Below, one piece after another: positions 6,727-11,904 of a stretch of DNA of 11,904 nucleotides. Where the stretch lies: positions 262 through 12,165 of the forward strand of contig DCGY01000042.1 of assembly GCA_002314715.1 (NCBI GenBank), in the 5' to 3' direction. The first letter of the stretch is position 1. Each line of letters starts with the position of its first letter. The stretch is from Lachnospiraceae bacterium UBA1766 (GTDB lineage Bacteria; Bacillota; Clostridia; Lachnospirales; Lachnospiraceae). Below the pieces are notes generated by a model that did no database searches, was not told the origin of the DNA, and saw only the letters and a list, made by a program, of their open reading frames with translations. The position numbers were made by a program, and so were the translations under genes.

Positions 6727-7683
6727 ATGTATCATTACAGTATCGTACAATGGCTATTTTTCTTTTATTTTTATTGTTTTTTTGGGTGGTGCTTTGAATC
6801 AACCTATGTATCACTGAAGTCAAAACATTTTGTGAATCGGGGATTCATGAAGGGGCCGTTTTTACCTCTTTACGGCAGTGGCGCGATTATCCTGTTAGTT
6901 TGTTCTATGCCCTTTTCGGATAACCTGTTTTTGGTGTATCTGGCAGGGTGTGTTGGTGCTACGGCATTGGAGTATGTGACCGGTGTGACGATGGAAGCAC
7001 TATTCAAAGTTCGCTATTGGGATTATTCCTACCGAAAAATACAATTTCAAGGCCACATATGTTTGGTGTCTACCTTGGCCTGGGGTGTTCTGACAATTGT
7101 TATGACTCAGTTTGTTCATAAGTTGGTGGAAAATATTGTACTATCCATATCATCTAATGTTTTAACCGGACTGACATTTGTGCTTACGGCAACTGTATTT
7201 GCCGATTTCGCTATCAGTTTCAAGGAAGCAATGGATGTGCGGGATATTCTCATCAAATTGGAGAAGGCCAAGGAAGAAATGCAGCATATGCAAAAACGTT
7301 TGGATGTAATGATTGCCTTCACCGGAGAAGATATCGCAGAACGTAAGGAAGAATTTTTGGAAAAAGCTACCGAATTGGCCGATGCAATCGGTGTGCGTAA
7401 GGATTTCCTTATGGAGAAGACAAGTGGGTTGCTGGAAACAATCGGTGAAAAGAAAGACGAACTGGTGGATAAAACAAGCGGAATTGCGGATTCTCTTGGA
7501 GAGTATAAGGCACTGCTTACAAATCAGATGGCGCAGTATATGTCCGGATTGGAAAATAAGCGTGTGTTACTGACTGAGCAGGTTGAAAAGCACTTGAAAT
7601 ATGTGGTGAAGGGAAATCCTACTATGAGTTCGGAATACTTCCGGGAATCAATTGAAGAAATTAAGAAAAAGAACATGGATTAA
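6727..7683 (+). CDS. PF06541-type membrane protein (putative ABC transporter permease, CmpB-like) with repetitive helical tail
   Basis: The 318-residue protein has an N-terminal membrane domain of about five segments (roughly residues 5-24, 48-62, 67-87, 112-130, 144-165). It carries family-typical motifs: FFGWCFES (18-25), NRGFMKGPFLPLYG (37-50) and the segment around YWDYS. These match the PF06541 'putative ABC-transporter type IV' family common in clostridia; its transport function is not established. From about 170 the protein becomes a charged helical cytoplasmic tail that includes five 18-residue repeats (206-295). The start is six bases after the ylmH stop with AGGGGG very close, fitting coupling. 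No terminator is evident after its stop. Confidence 0.82.
   Translation: MYHYSIVQWLFFFYFYCFFGWCFESTYVSLKSKHFVNRGFMKGPFLPLYGSGAIILLVCSMPFSDNLFLVYLAGCVGATALEYVTGVTMEALFKVRYWDYSYRKIQFQGHICLVSTLAWGVLTIVMTQFVHKLVENIVLSISSNVLTGLTFVLTATVFADFAISFKEAMDVRDILIKLEKAKEEMQHMQKRLDVMIAFTGEDIAERKEEFLEKATELADAIGVRKDFLMEKTSGLLETIGEKKDELVDKTSGIADSLGEYKALLTNQMAQYMSGLENKRVLLTEQVEKHLKYVVKGNPTMSSEYFRESIEEIKKKNMD
7342..7611 (+). repeat. Five tandem 18-residue repeats in the PF06541 protein tail
   Basis: Residues 206-223, 224-241, 242-259, 260-277 and 278-295 align without gaps. The first three share the pattern (R/K)K-(D/E)-x-(F/L)-(L/M/V)-(E/D)-K-(T/A)-(S/T)-x-(L/I)-x-(D/E)-(A/T/S)-(I/L)-G. The last two are more diverged. 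Eighteen residues equal five alpha-helical turns, so hydrophobic positions would line up as one continuous amphipathic stripe. Confidence 0.8.
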
Positions 7684-7845
7684 GCCGGCGTCAAATCATT
7701 ATCGTATAGATAAAAACCATATTTTATACAAAAACAGTATGGATGCTATATGGAAAATGAAATACATAGTGTTGCAATCTGTAGCATTTCTGCTCATAGA
7801 GCGGAAGACTAAATATAATCAGATTGCGAAATGCGGGGGATTGGT
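7684..7845 (+). promoter_or_regulatory. Intergenic region with candidate -10 for the M50-like gene
   Basis: This 162-base AT-rich gap holds no convincing gene. A perfect TATAAT at 7814-7819 would place a start site near 7826, about 20 bases before the preferred GTG start. The -35 at 17 bases (TGCTCA, 7791-7796) is weak. No hairpin with a T-run is seen after the upstream stop. Confidence 0.45.
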
Positions 7846-9057
7846 GTGAAAAAAATTTTTGAACAGTATTGGTCGGTTGCAGTATTGTTTTTGACATTTA
7901 TGTACATCGGATGGAGATGCGCAATGGTTTCTGTGGAATCGCCCGTAGGACCGTTGGGAATTGTAATAGCGGTTGGATGTATGTACATTGATTTTTTGAT
8001 TCAAGTAATTTTGCATGAGGCCGGACATCTGGCATTTGGACTTTTGACCGGTTATAAATATGTCAGCTTCCGAATTGGCTCCCTAGTATGGATTAAGGAC
8101 CAAAATAATAAGCTTGCGATGAAGCATATGAAAATTCAGGGGACAGGCGGTCAGTGTTTACTTTGTCCTCCGGATGTGGAAATTGAGAAATGTCCATATA
8201 AGTTGTACCATTTAGGCGGTGGCCTGGTGAATTTAGTGGTTGGTGGAATTGCGATTTTACTGGCAATTTTATTGCCCAAGTCCCTGCTGACATACATTCT
8301 TTGTGAAGAGTTTGGTGTGATTGGGTTGGCACTTGGCCTTACCAATTTAATTCCGGCCAAATCCGGTGGCATGCAAAATGATGGATATAATCTTCTTGAT
8401 TTAAGTAAAAACATGGATGCCAAAAGATGTATCAATTTGGTTCTTACCATTAATGCGCTCATGACAGTGGCAGACAGTTATGATGATTTGCCACAGGATA
8501 TTCGGGACGAAATCAAGTCGATCGATTTTTCACAGATGGATATTACCAACAGTTCTGTTATGAATGCTTACAATTATCAGGCTGCAATTTACTATTCTGA
8601 AAGCAGATATCGTAGAGCATATGAAATACAGAAGGACATTATGGAAAAAGAGGGAGTACTTCCCATATTCCAAAATGAAGCCAAGTGTGAGTGCCTGTTC
8701 TATGAATTGACGCATGGAGCAGAGAAAGAAAAAGTAGATACCCTGTATGATACGGCACTACAAAAATATGTAAAAGCTACCGCATTATATCCCTCCAGAC
8801 AGCGTTTGCTGTTTACATACTATACATTATTTGAAAAAGACGAAGAAAAGGCTTCCGGGGCCTATGAGAAGCTTGAGAAGCTGGTGGAAACCTATATGAT
8901 TAAGGCGGATGCCAAGCTGGAATTGGAAGTGGCTAAGAAGGTTCGAGACGGTGTCTTGTCAGATGCGGATGAAGTGGAGGAGGATCCGATACCGAAGTCT
9001 GCAAGAGGCGTATCCGGTCAAAAAAAAGGTATCGGGGACGGTTCTTTTGGCCTATAA
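7846..9057 (+). CDS. M50-like membrane metalloprotease with helical C-terminal domain
   Basis: The protein has 403 residues from GTG 7846. Hydrophobic segments occur near residues 10-30, 37-60, 126-145 and 148-168. HEAGH at 57-61 inside or beside a membrane helix is the HExxH zinc site, and TNLIPAKSGGMQNDG (166-180) matches the second M50/site-2-protease motif (N-x2-P...DG). Between them is a loop with three Cys (104, 107, 116). From about 190 a soluble helical region resembling TPR-type repeats follows, ending in a disordered basic tail. Intramembrane cleavage of an unknown substrate is inferred. The GTG is preferred because GGGGGA lies five bases upstream; the in-frame ATG at 7831 has no ribosome site. 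The gene ends at a terminator shared with pyrI. Confidence 0.78.
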   Translation: MKKIFEQYWSVAVLFLTFMYIGWRCAMVSVESPVGPLGIVIAVGCMYIDFLIQVILHEAGHLAFGLLTGYKYVSFRIGSLVWIKDQNNKLAMKHMKIQGTGGQCLLCPPDVEIEKCPYKLYHLGGGLVNLVVGGIAILLAILLPKSLLTYILCEEFGVIGLALGLTNLIPAKSGGMQNDGYNLLDLSKNMDAKRCINLVLTINALMTVADSYDDLPQDIRDEIKSIDFSQMDITNSSVMNAYNYQAAIYYSESRYRRAYEIQKDIMEKEGVLPIFQNEAKCECLFYELTHGAEKEKVDTLYDTALQKYVKATALYPSRQRLLFTYYTLFEKDEEKASGAYEKLEKLVETYMIKADAKLELEVAKKVRDGVLSDADEVEEDPIPKSARGVSGQKKGIGDGSFGL

Positions 9058-9077
9058 ATTATTCCCATCGGATATAA

Positions 9078-9115
9078 AAAAAACACACAATCGGTGTTGC
9101 GATTGTGTGTTTTTT
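9078..9115. terminator. Bidirectional terminator between the M50-like gene and pyrI
   Basis: A perfect 16-bp stem (9078-9093 with 9100-9115) with loop GTGTTG has an A-run on the left and a T-run on the right. It can therefore stop transcription from both convergent genes. Confidence 0.92.
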
Positions 9116-9127
9116 GTTGCTCTTAGA

Positions 9128-9568
9128 TTAGAATTTCTTTGCGCCCTCACGGTATTTCTCTTCACAGTACTTGCAACGATATACTTCACGTTCCGGATCG
9201 GCCAGGATAAAGATGTGGGGAAGTTCCTGCTCGATAGAAGTGATGCATCTGGGATTGTGACATTTAATCACATTCTTGATTTGCTTGGGAAGAACCAATT
9301 CCTTCTTGGCAACAATTTCACCATTTTTGATTACGTTTACCGTAATATTATGATCGATAAATGCAAGAATATCCAGGTCCAGCATATCAATATCACATTC
9401 CACCTTAAGAATGTCCTTCTTGCCCATTTTATCACTCTTGGCATTTTTGATAATGGCAACCGTACAATCCAGTTTATCCAATTGTAAGTGTTCGTAAATA
9501 GCTAAACTCTTGCCGGCCTTGATATGGTCCAATACAAAGCCTTCTTCGATTTTTCCAACGTTTAACAT
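9128..9568 (-). CDS. pyrI: Aspartate carbamoyltransferase regulatory subunit
   Basis: This 146-residue PyrI forms dimers that link PyrB trimers and bind nucleotide effectors, giving allosteric control of the first committed pyrimidine step. Residues corresponding to the E. coli effector site are present: GFVLDHI with Asp14 and His15, MGKKDILKVE with Lys55, and Lys88. The C-terminal zinc domain has the four ligands Cys103, Cys108, Cys132 and Cys135 (CHNPRC and CKYC). Length is close to the E. coli protein. The AGGAGG site lies nine bases before the ATG and overlaps the pyrB stop region; the 13-base gap to pyrB indicates one transcript and a matched subunit ratio. Confidence 0.96.
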   Translation of the reverse strand: MLNVGKIEEGFVLDHIKAGKSLAIYEHLQLDKLDCTVAIIKNAKSDKMGKKDILKVECDIDMLDLDILAFIDHNITVNVIKNGEIVAKKELVLPKQIKNVIKCHNPRCITSIEQELPHIFILADPEREVYRCKYCEEKYREGAKKF

Positions 9569-9581
9569 CTGTTTTGTCCTC

Positions 9582-10496
9582 CTATACGGTAATCTGAAGC
9601 AATGTCAGAATCAAGGCCATACGAACGTACACACCGTATTGTGCCTGCTTGAAGTAAACAGCTCTGGGGTCATCATCCACTTCTACAGAGATTTCATTGA
9701 CACGTGGAAGAGGATGGAGAATCAGCATGTCGCTTTTTGCAACCTCTAACTTGGAAGTGTTTAAAATATAGAAATCCTTTAAACGGATGTAATCTTCTTC
9801 GTTGAAGAAACGCTCTTTCTGCACACGGGTCATATAGAGGAGATCCAACTGGGGCATTACTTCCTCCAGACGGATAACTTCTTCGTACGGAATGTTTTTA
9901 TCCTTTAGCATTTCGATGATATAATCCGGCACACGAAGCTCTTCGGGAGAGATGAATACAAAGCGAATATTGGGATAACGAACCAACGCATTAATCAGAG
10001 AGTGTACGGTACGACCGAATTTTAAGTCTCCGCAAAGTCCGATGGTATAGCCATCTAATTTACCCTTCAAATTGTAAATGGTCAGCAAATCGGTAAGAGT
10101 CTGGGTGGGATGGTAGTGACCACCGTCGCCCGCATTGATTACAGGAATACCGGAACGTTCTGCAGCGACCATTGGAGCACCTTCCTTGGGATGGCGCATT
10201 GCACAAATATCGGCATATGCGGAAATGACGCGAATGGTATCGGAAACGCTTTCTCCCTTGGATGCGGAGGAAGAAGCAGCATCGGAAAAACCGATTACCT
10301 TACCGCCTAAGCGAATCATGGCAGATTCAAAGCTTAATCGGGTTCTGGTACTGGGCTCATAAAAGCAGGTTGCCAAAATTCTTCCATCGCAGGCATGAGC
10401 GTATTTGCCAGGATTTTTTTCAATGTCTTGGGCAAGACGGAATAGCTTGTCCAATTCCTCTACGGTGAAATCCAGAGGATTCATTAAGTGTCTCAT
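9582..10496 (-). CDS. pyrB: Aspartate carbamoyltransferase catalytic subunit
   Basis: The 304-residue PyrB condenses carbamoyl phosphate with aspartate to N-carbamoylaspartate in de novo pyrimidine synthesis. Signatures are the carbamoyl-phosphate loop STRTR (49-53), the SSSASKGES segment (75-83) with the active-site Ser/Lys contributed across subunits, RHP (101-103), HPTQTLTD (129-136), and the C-terminal HPLPRVNEI segment that positions substrate. The ATG at 10496 was chosen because it follows GGGAGGTG by about seven bases; a longer reading from a TTG at 10511 would put that site inside the gene. With pyrI directly downstream this should make the dodecameric allosteric enzyme. Other pyr genes are not in the window. 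Confidence 0.97.
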   Translation of the reverse strand: MRHLMNPLDFTVEELDKLFRLAQDIEKNPGKYAHACDGRILATCFYEPSTRTRLSFESAMIRLGGKVIGFSDAASSSASKGESVSDTIRVISAYADICAMRHPKEGAPMVAAERSGIPVINAGDGGHYHPTQTLTDLLTIYNLKGKLDGYTIGLCGDLKFGRTVHSLINALVRYPNIRFVFISPEELRVPDYIIEMLKDKNIPYEEVIRLEEVMPQLDLLYMTRVQKERFFNEEDYIRLKDFYILNTSKLEVAKSDMLILHPLPRVNEISVEVDDDPRAVYFKQAQYGVYVRMALILTLLQITV

Positions 10497-10525
10497 AGGA
10501 ACACCTCCCAAAGTATTTTTTATTC

Positions 10526-10561
10526 TTGAAAAAAGTCGAAGAGGGAAAACTCTTCGACTTT
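10526..10561 (-). terminator. Strong hairpin/U-tract between nitroreductase and pyrB
   Basis: A perfect 12-bp stem (10532-10543 with 10550-10561) has a six-base loop. Read on the minus strand it is followed by TTTTTTC. It begins three bases after the nitroreductase stop, and only about 35 bases separate it from the pyrB ATG. It is either a plain terminator for the nitroreductase or an attenuator for pyrBI. Confidence 0.88.
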
Positions 10562-10564
10562 GAA

Positions 10565-11104
10565 TTAACGATAAGATAATAAATCTTCAACTGTCTTTCG
10601 CTTAGGTGCTACGGGTGCTTCGTCGGGATATCCGATGGGAATCAAAGCTACTAACTCCTGTCCTTCGGGAACCTGTAACAACTCTGCGGTTTTATCAACA
10701 TCAAATAAACCTAAAATAACAGTGCCGAGGCCCTGTTCATAAGCTGCCAAACAAAATGCTTCACTGGCAATACCGGCGTCAAACATCTGCCAACCATCTC
10801 CTTTAACGGTAGAGAAGGAACCGTCTCTTTCATAACCGCAACGTCCTGTAACAACGGTAACGGCTACAACCATGGGAGCACTGTTAATGCGTTCAGCGTT
10901 TAAAGGGAAAATAGAAGTGCACTCGTTTGCCATACGGTCCTTTAATTCACCGGTAACGGCAATATATCTGGTAACCTGAGTGTTTTTCCAACTGGGAGCA
11001 AAAGATGCGGTTTCTACAATCTGTGATAAGATTTCTTTGGAAACCGGCTGCTCGGTAAATTTACGAATACTTCTACGACCCATAATACATTCTTTTGCTG
11101 TCAT
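10565..11104 (-). CDS. Nitroreductase-family FMN oxidoreductase
   Basis: The 179-residue protein belongs to the nitroreductase family, usually FMN-dependent homodimers that use NAD(P)H. The FMN-binding start RRSIRKF is at 10-16, a APSWKNTQ segment at 36-43, GDGWQMFDAGIASEAF in the central helix, GLGTVILGLFD in the family's glycine-rich region, and IPIGYPDE near the C-terminus. Substrate is unknown; members reduce nitroaromatics, quinones or flavins. The ORF is open 35 codons further upstream, but GGAGG lies six bases before the second ATG of an ATG-ATG pair (start 11104; 11107 is three bases closer), and the promoter overlaps the upstream extension. It is divergent from the PH-domain gene. 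Confidence 0.9.
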   Translation of the reverse strand: MTAKECIMGRRSIRKFTEQPVSKEILSQIVETASFAPSWKNTQVTRYIAVTGELKDRMANECTSIFPLNAERINSAPMVVAVTVVTGRCGYERDGSFSTVKGDGWQMFDAGIASEAFCLAAYEQGLGTVILGLFDVDKTAELLQVPEGQELVALIPIGYPDEAPVAPKRKTVEDLLSYR

Positions 11105-11116
11105 CATACACCTCCA

Positions 11117-11172
11117 ATTTTCGCTACAACTAATATACCATTTTCGCTTGTGACTTGCAACGAAATATTTCG
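11117..11172 (-). promoter_or_regulatory. Nitroreductase promoter with candidate operators
   Basis: On the minus strand a -35 TTGCAA (11160-11155), a 17-base spacer and -10 TATATT (11137-11132) form a good sigma-A promoter. A 9-base direct repeat ATTTTCGCT (plus strand 11117-11125 and 11140-11148) flanks the -10 box. A perfect 12-base palindrome CGAAATATTTCG (11161-11172) abuts the -35 box. Either could be bound by a regulator; the regulator is not identifiable. Confidence 0.7.
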
Positions 11173-11203
11173 AAAAAAGAGTTTGAAAAATGTCGAAATA
11201 AAT

Positions 11204-11232
11204 TTGCATTAAATGATAGGGTATTATATAAT
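11204..11232 (+). promoter_or_regulatory. Promoter of the PH-domain gene
   Basis: The -35 TTGCAT (11204-11209), an exact 17-base spacer and a perfect -10 TATAAT (11227-11232) give a start site near 11239 and a leader of about 37 bases holding the GAGGAGG ribosome site. Confidence 0.85.
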
Positions 11233-11275
11233 ATTATAGTAATTTGTTTACGGACAGAAAGAGGAGGTAGTTAGA

Positions 11276-11653
11276 ATGGCTGCAGGATTTGTGGAAAGAA
11301 AACGTTGGGTATTTTTTGCATTACCTTTTACCTTCACCAAATATACGATTAAAGAGGATATGCTTACCATTCAGACAGGTATTTTAAAAATTGTGGAAAA
11401 TGACTGTTATATGTACAAGATTCAGGATGTTACCCATTCGGCAAGTTTGTTCGAGCGGATTTTCGGAATCGGAACCATCACTTGTTTTACCGGTGATACC
11501 ACCCATCCAAAGTTGGAGATTTTACATGTAAAGCATTCTCATGATATTAAGGATTTTATTTTGAGGGAATCCGAAGAGGCAAGACTTAAGAGACGTACCG
11601 TAAATATGCTGGATATCGGCTCCGGCGATATGGCAGACTTAGAGGATATGTAA
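11276..11653 (+). CDS. Small bacterial PH-domain (bPH2-like) protein
   Basis: The 125-residue protein consists mainly of a bacterial pleckstrin-homology domain of the YdbS/YdbT type. YTIKEDMLTIQTGIL (23-37), YKIQDVTHSASLFERIFGIGTI (47-68, split here as YKIQDV and LFERIFGIGTI), and HPKLEILHV (77-85) match the strands and the 'RIQDV..S..QRLLGIGT' signature of these domains. One hydrophobic stretch (11-20) may contact the membrane, but no clear transmembrane pair is seen, unlike many multi-domain relatives. The C-terminus is charged. Function is unknown. GAGGAGG lies eight bases before the ATG. It appears monocistronic, with its own promoter and a terminator right after the stop. Confidence 0.8.
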   Translation: MAAGFVERKRWVFFALPFTFTKYTIKEDMLTIQTGILKIVENDCYMYKIQDVTHSASLFERIFGIGTITCFTGDTTHPKLEILHVKHSHDIKDFILRESEEARLKRRTVNMLDIGSGDMADLEDM

Positions 11654-11660
11654 AGGATGG

Positions 11661-11688
11661 AAGGAAACACGGCATGTGTTTCCTTTTT
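11661..11688 (+). terminator. Intrinsic terminator of the PH-domain gene
   Basis: AAGGAAACAC (11661-11670) pairs perfectly with GTGTTTCCTT (11676-11685) through loop GGCAT, and the run of Ts continues to 11688. Confidence 0.92.
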
Positions 11689-11745
11689 GTACGTCCGTAA
11701 GAAAACACAAGCGTGCGAAGCACATTTGTGTTTTGACGGACGTAC
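11689..11745. repeat. 57-nt near-palindrome with GCGAAGC core
   Basis: The outer arms GTACGTCCGT (11689-11698) and ACGGACGTAC (11736-11745) are perfect complements. Inside them AAAACACAA (11702-11710) pairs with TTGTGTTTT (11726-11734). The centre is GTGC-GAA-GCAC (11713-11723). It starts right after the terminator T-run. It could form a long hairpin in either strand, but no T-run follows it. Confidence 0.9.
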
Positions 11746-11750
11746 ACGAA

Positions 11751-11904
11751 ATAAATGCAGAAAGTTGCGAAGCAACGGCTCTGCGAAGCAGAGGGCATTT
11801 ATGAGTGCGGGAAAGTGGCAGGGAGAAAGTTGCGAAGCAACAGCTCTGCGAAGCAGAGAGCATTTATGAGTGCGGAAAAGAGTGGCAGAAAGTTGCGAAG
11901 CAAC
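11751..11904. repeat. Tandem array of GCGAAGC mini-hairpins, cut by the window end
   Basis: The unit contains GTTGC-GAA-GCAAC, two bases, CTCTGC-GAA-GCAGAG, then a conserved 33-35-base linker with GCATTTATGAGTGCGG. First hairpins are at 11764-11776, 11829-11841 and 11892-11904. Second hairpins are at 11779-11793 and 11844-11858. The period is 65, then 63. The third unit is truncated by the window. An extra outer stem ATAAATGC (11751-11758) with GCATTTAT (11795-11802) could enclose the first pair. No convincing gene is present here. Confidence 0.9.

Noticed and set aside
7652..7849. 65-codon open frame between the PF06541 gene and the M50-like gene
   Set aside because: It starts inside the upstream gene in another frame and ends in the next gene's start region; no ribosome site or recognisable sequence.
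10497..10511. TTG start for pyrB five codons upstream
   Set aside because: It would place the ribosome site within the coding region; the ATG at 10496 has ideal spacing.
11105..11209. N-terminal extension of the nitroreductase
   Set aside because: The extra 35 codons overlap the promoter and ribosome site and do not resemble the family, which begins near the RRSIRKF motif.
11539..11869. Several open frames on both strands across the hairpin repeats
   Set aside because: They read through a terminator and structured repeats and give low-complexity Cys/Ser/Ala peptides typical of translated repeats.
11751..11904. CRISPR array
   Set aside because: Both the hairpin blocks and the linkers are conserved between units, so there are no unique spacers, and no cas gene is present.
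11764..11904. Integron attC sites
   Set aside because: GTTGC and GCAAC resemble parts of attC ends, but the spacing is a tight 13-base hairpin and no integrase or cassette gene is seen.

Overview
The window looks like chromosomal housekeeping DNA from a low-to-mid GC clostridium, most probably a Lachnospiraceae relative. The evidence is the rpoD-trmK order, a type A RNase P RNA, a TGS-containing uridine-kinase-like protein, a YlmH-type S4 protein, a PF06541 membrane protein, strong AGGAGG ribosome sites and TTGACA/TATAAT promoters. No phage, transposase, CRISPR array or tRNA is seen.

Layout. Positions 1-24 are the last codons of the primary sigma factor gene rpoD. It is followed at once by trmK (tRNA m1A22 methyltransferase) and a nucleoside kinase fused to a TGS/threonyl-tRNA-synthetase-like N-terminus. 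A strong promoter touching the kinase stop codon drives rnpB (about 2470-2815), which ends in hairpins. A lipid-anchored trypsin-like protease follows. Next come two adjacent G3E/COG0523 (CobW-like) GTPases. The first carries a spectacular His/Asp/Cys-rich metal-binding insert. The second appears to be fused to a C-terminal domain like that of YcgQ (TIGR03943/DUF1980). This pair is the best candidate for a metal-trafficking module. After a terminator comes an S4-domain YlmH-like protein, closely followed by a PF06541 membrane protein whose C-terminal tail is five 18-residue repeats. An M50-like intramembrane metalloprotease with a helical C-terminal region then ends at a bidirectional terminator.

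The opposite strand from 9128 to 11104 carries pyrI and pyrB (regulatory and catalytic subunits of allosteric aspartate transcarbamoylase), preceded by a small nitroreductase. A strong hairpin/U-tract lies between the nitroreductase and pyrB, leaving almost no room for a pyrB promoter. Divergent from the nitroreductase is a small bacterial PH-domain protein with a near-consensus promoter. The shared control region holds a 12-bp palindrome and a 9-bp direct repeat.

The most unusual non-coding signal is at the right end (11689-11904): a 57-nt near-palindrome followed by a 63-65-nt-period array. All of its different stems are capped by the same GCGAAGC mini-hairpin (six copies in under 200 nt), and the array runs off the window. 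It is not explained by any gene here and looks like a dispersed structured repeat family.
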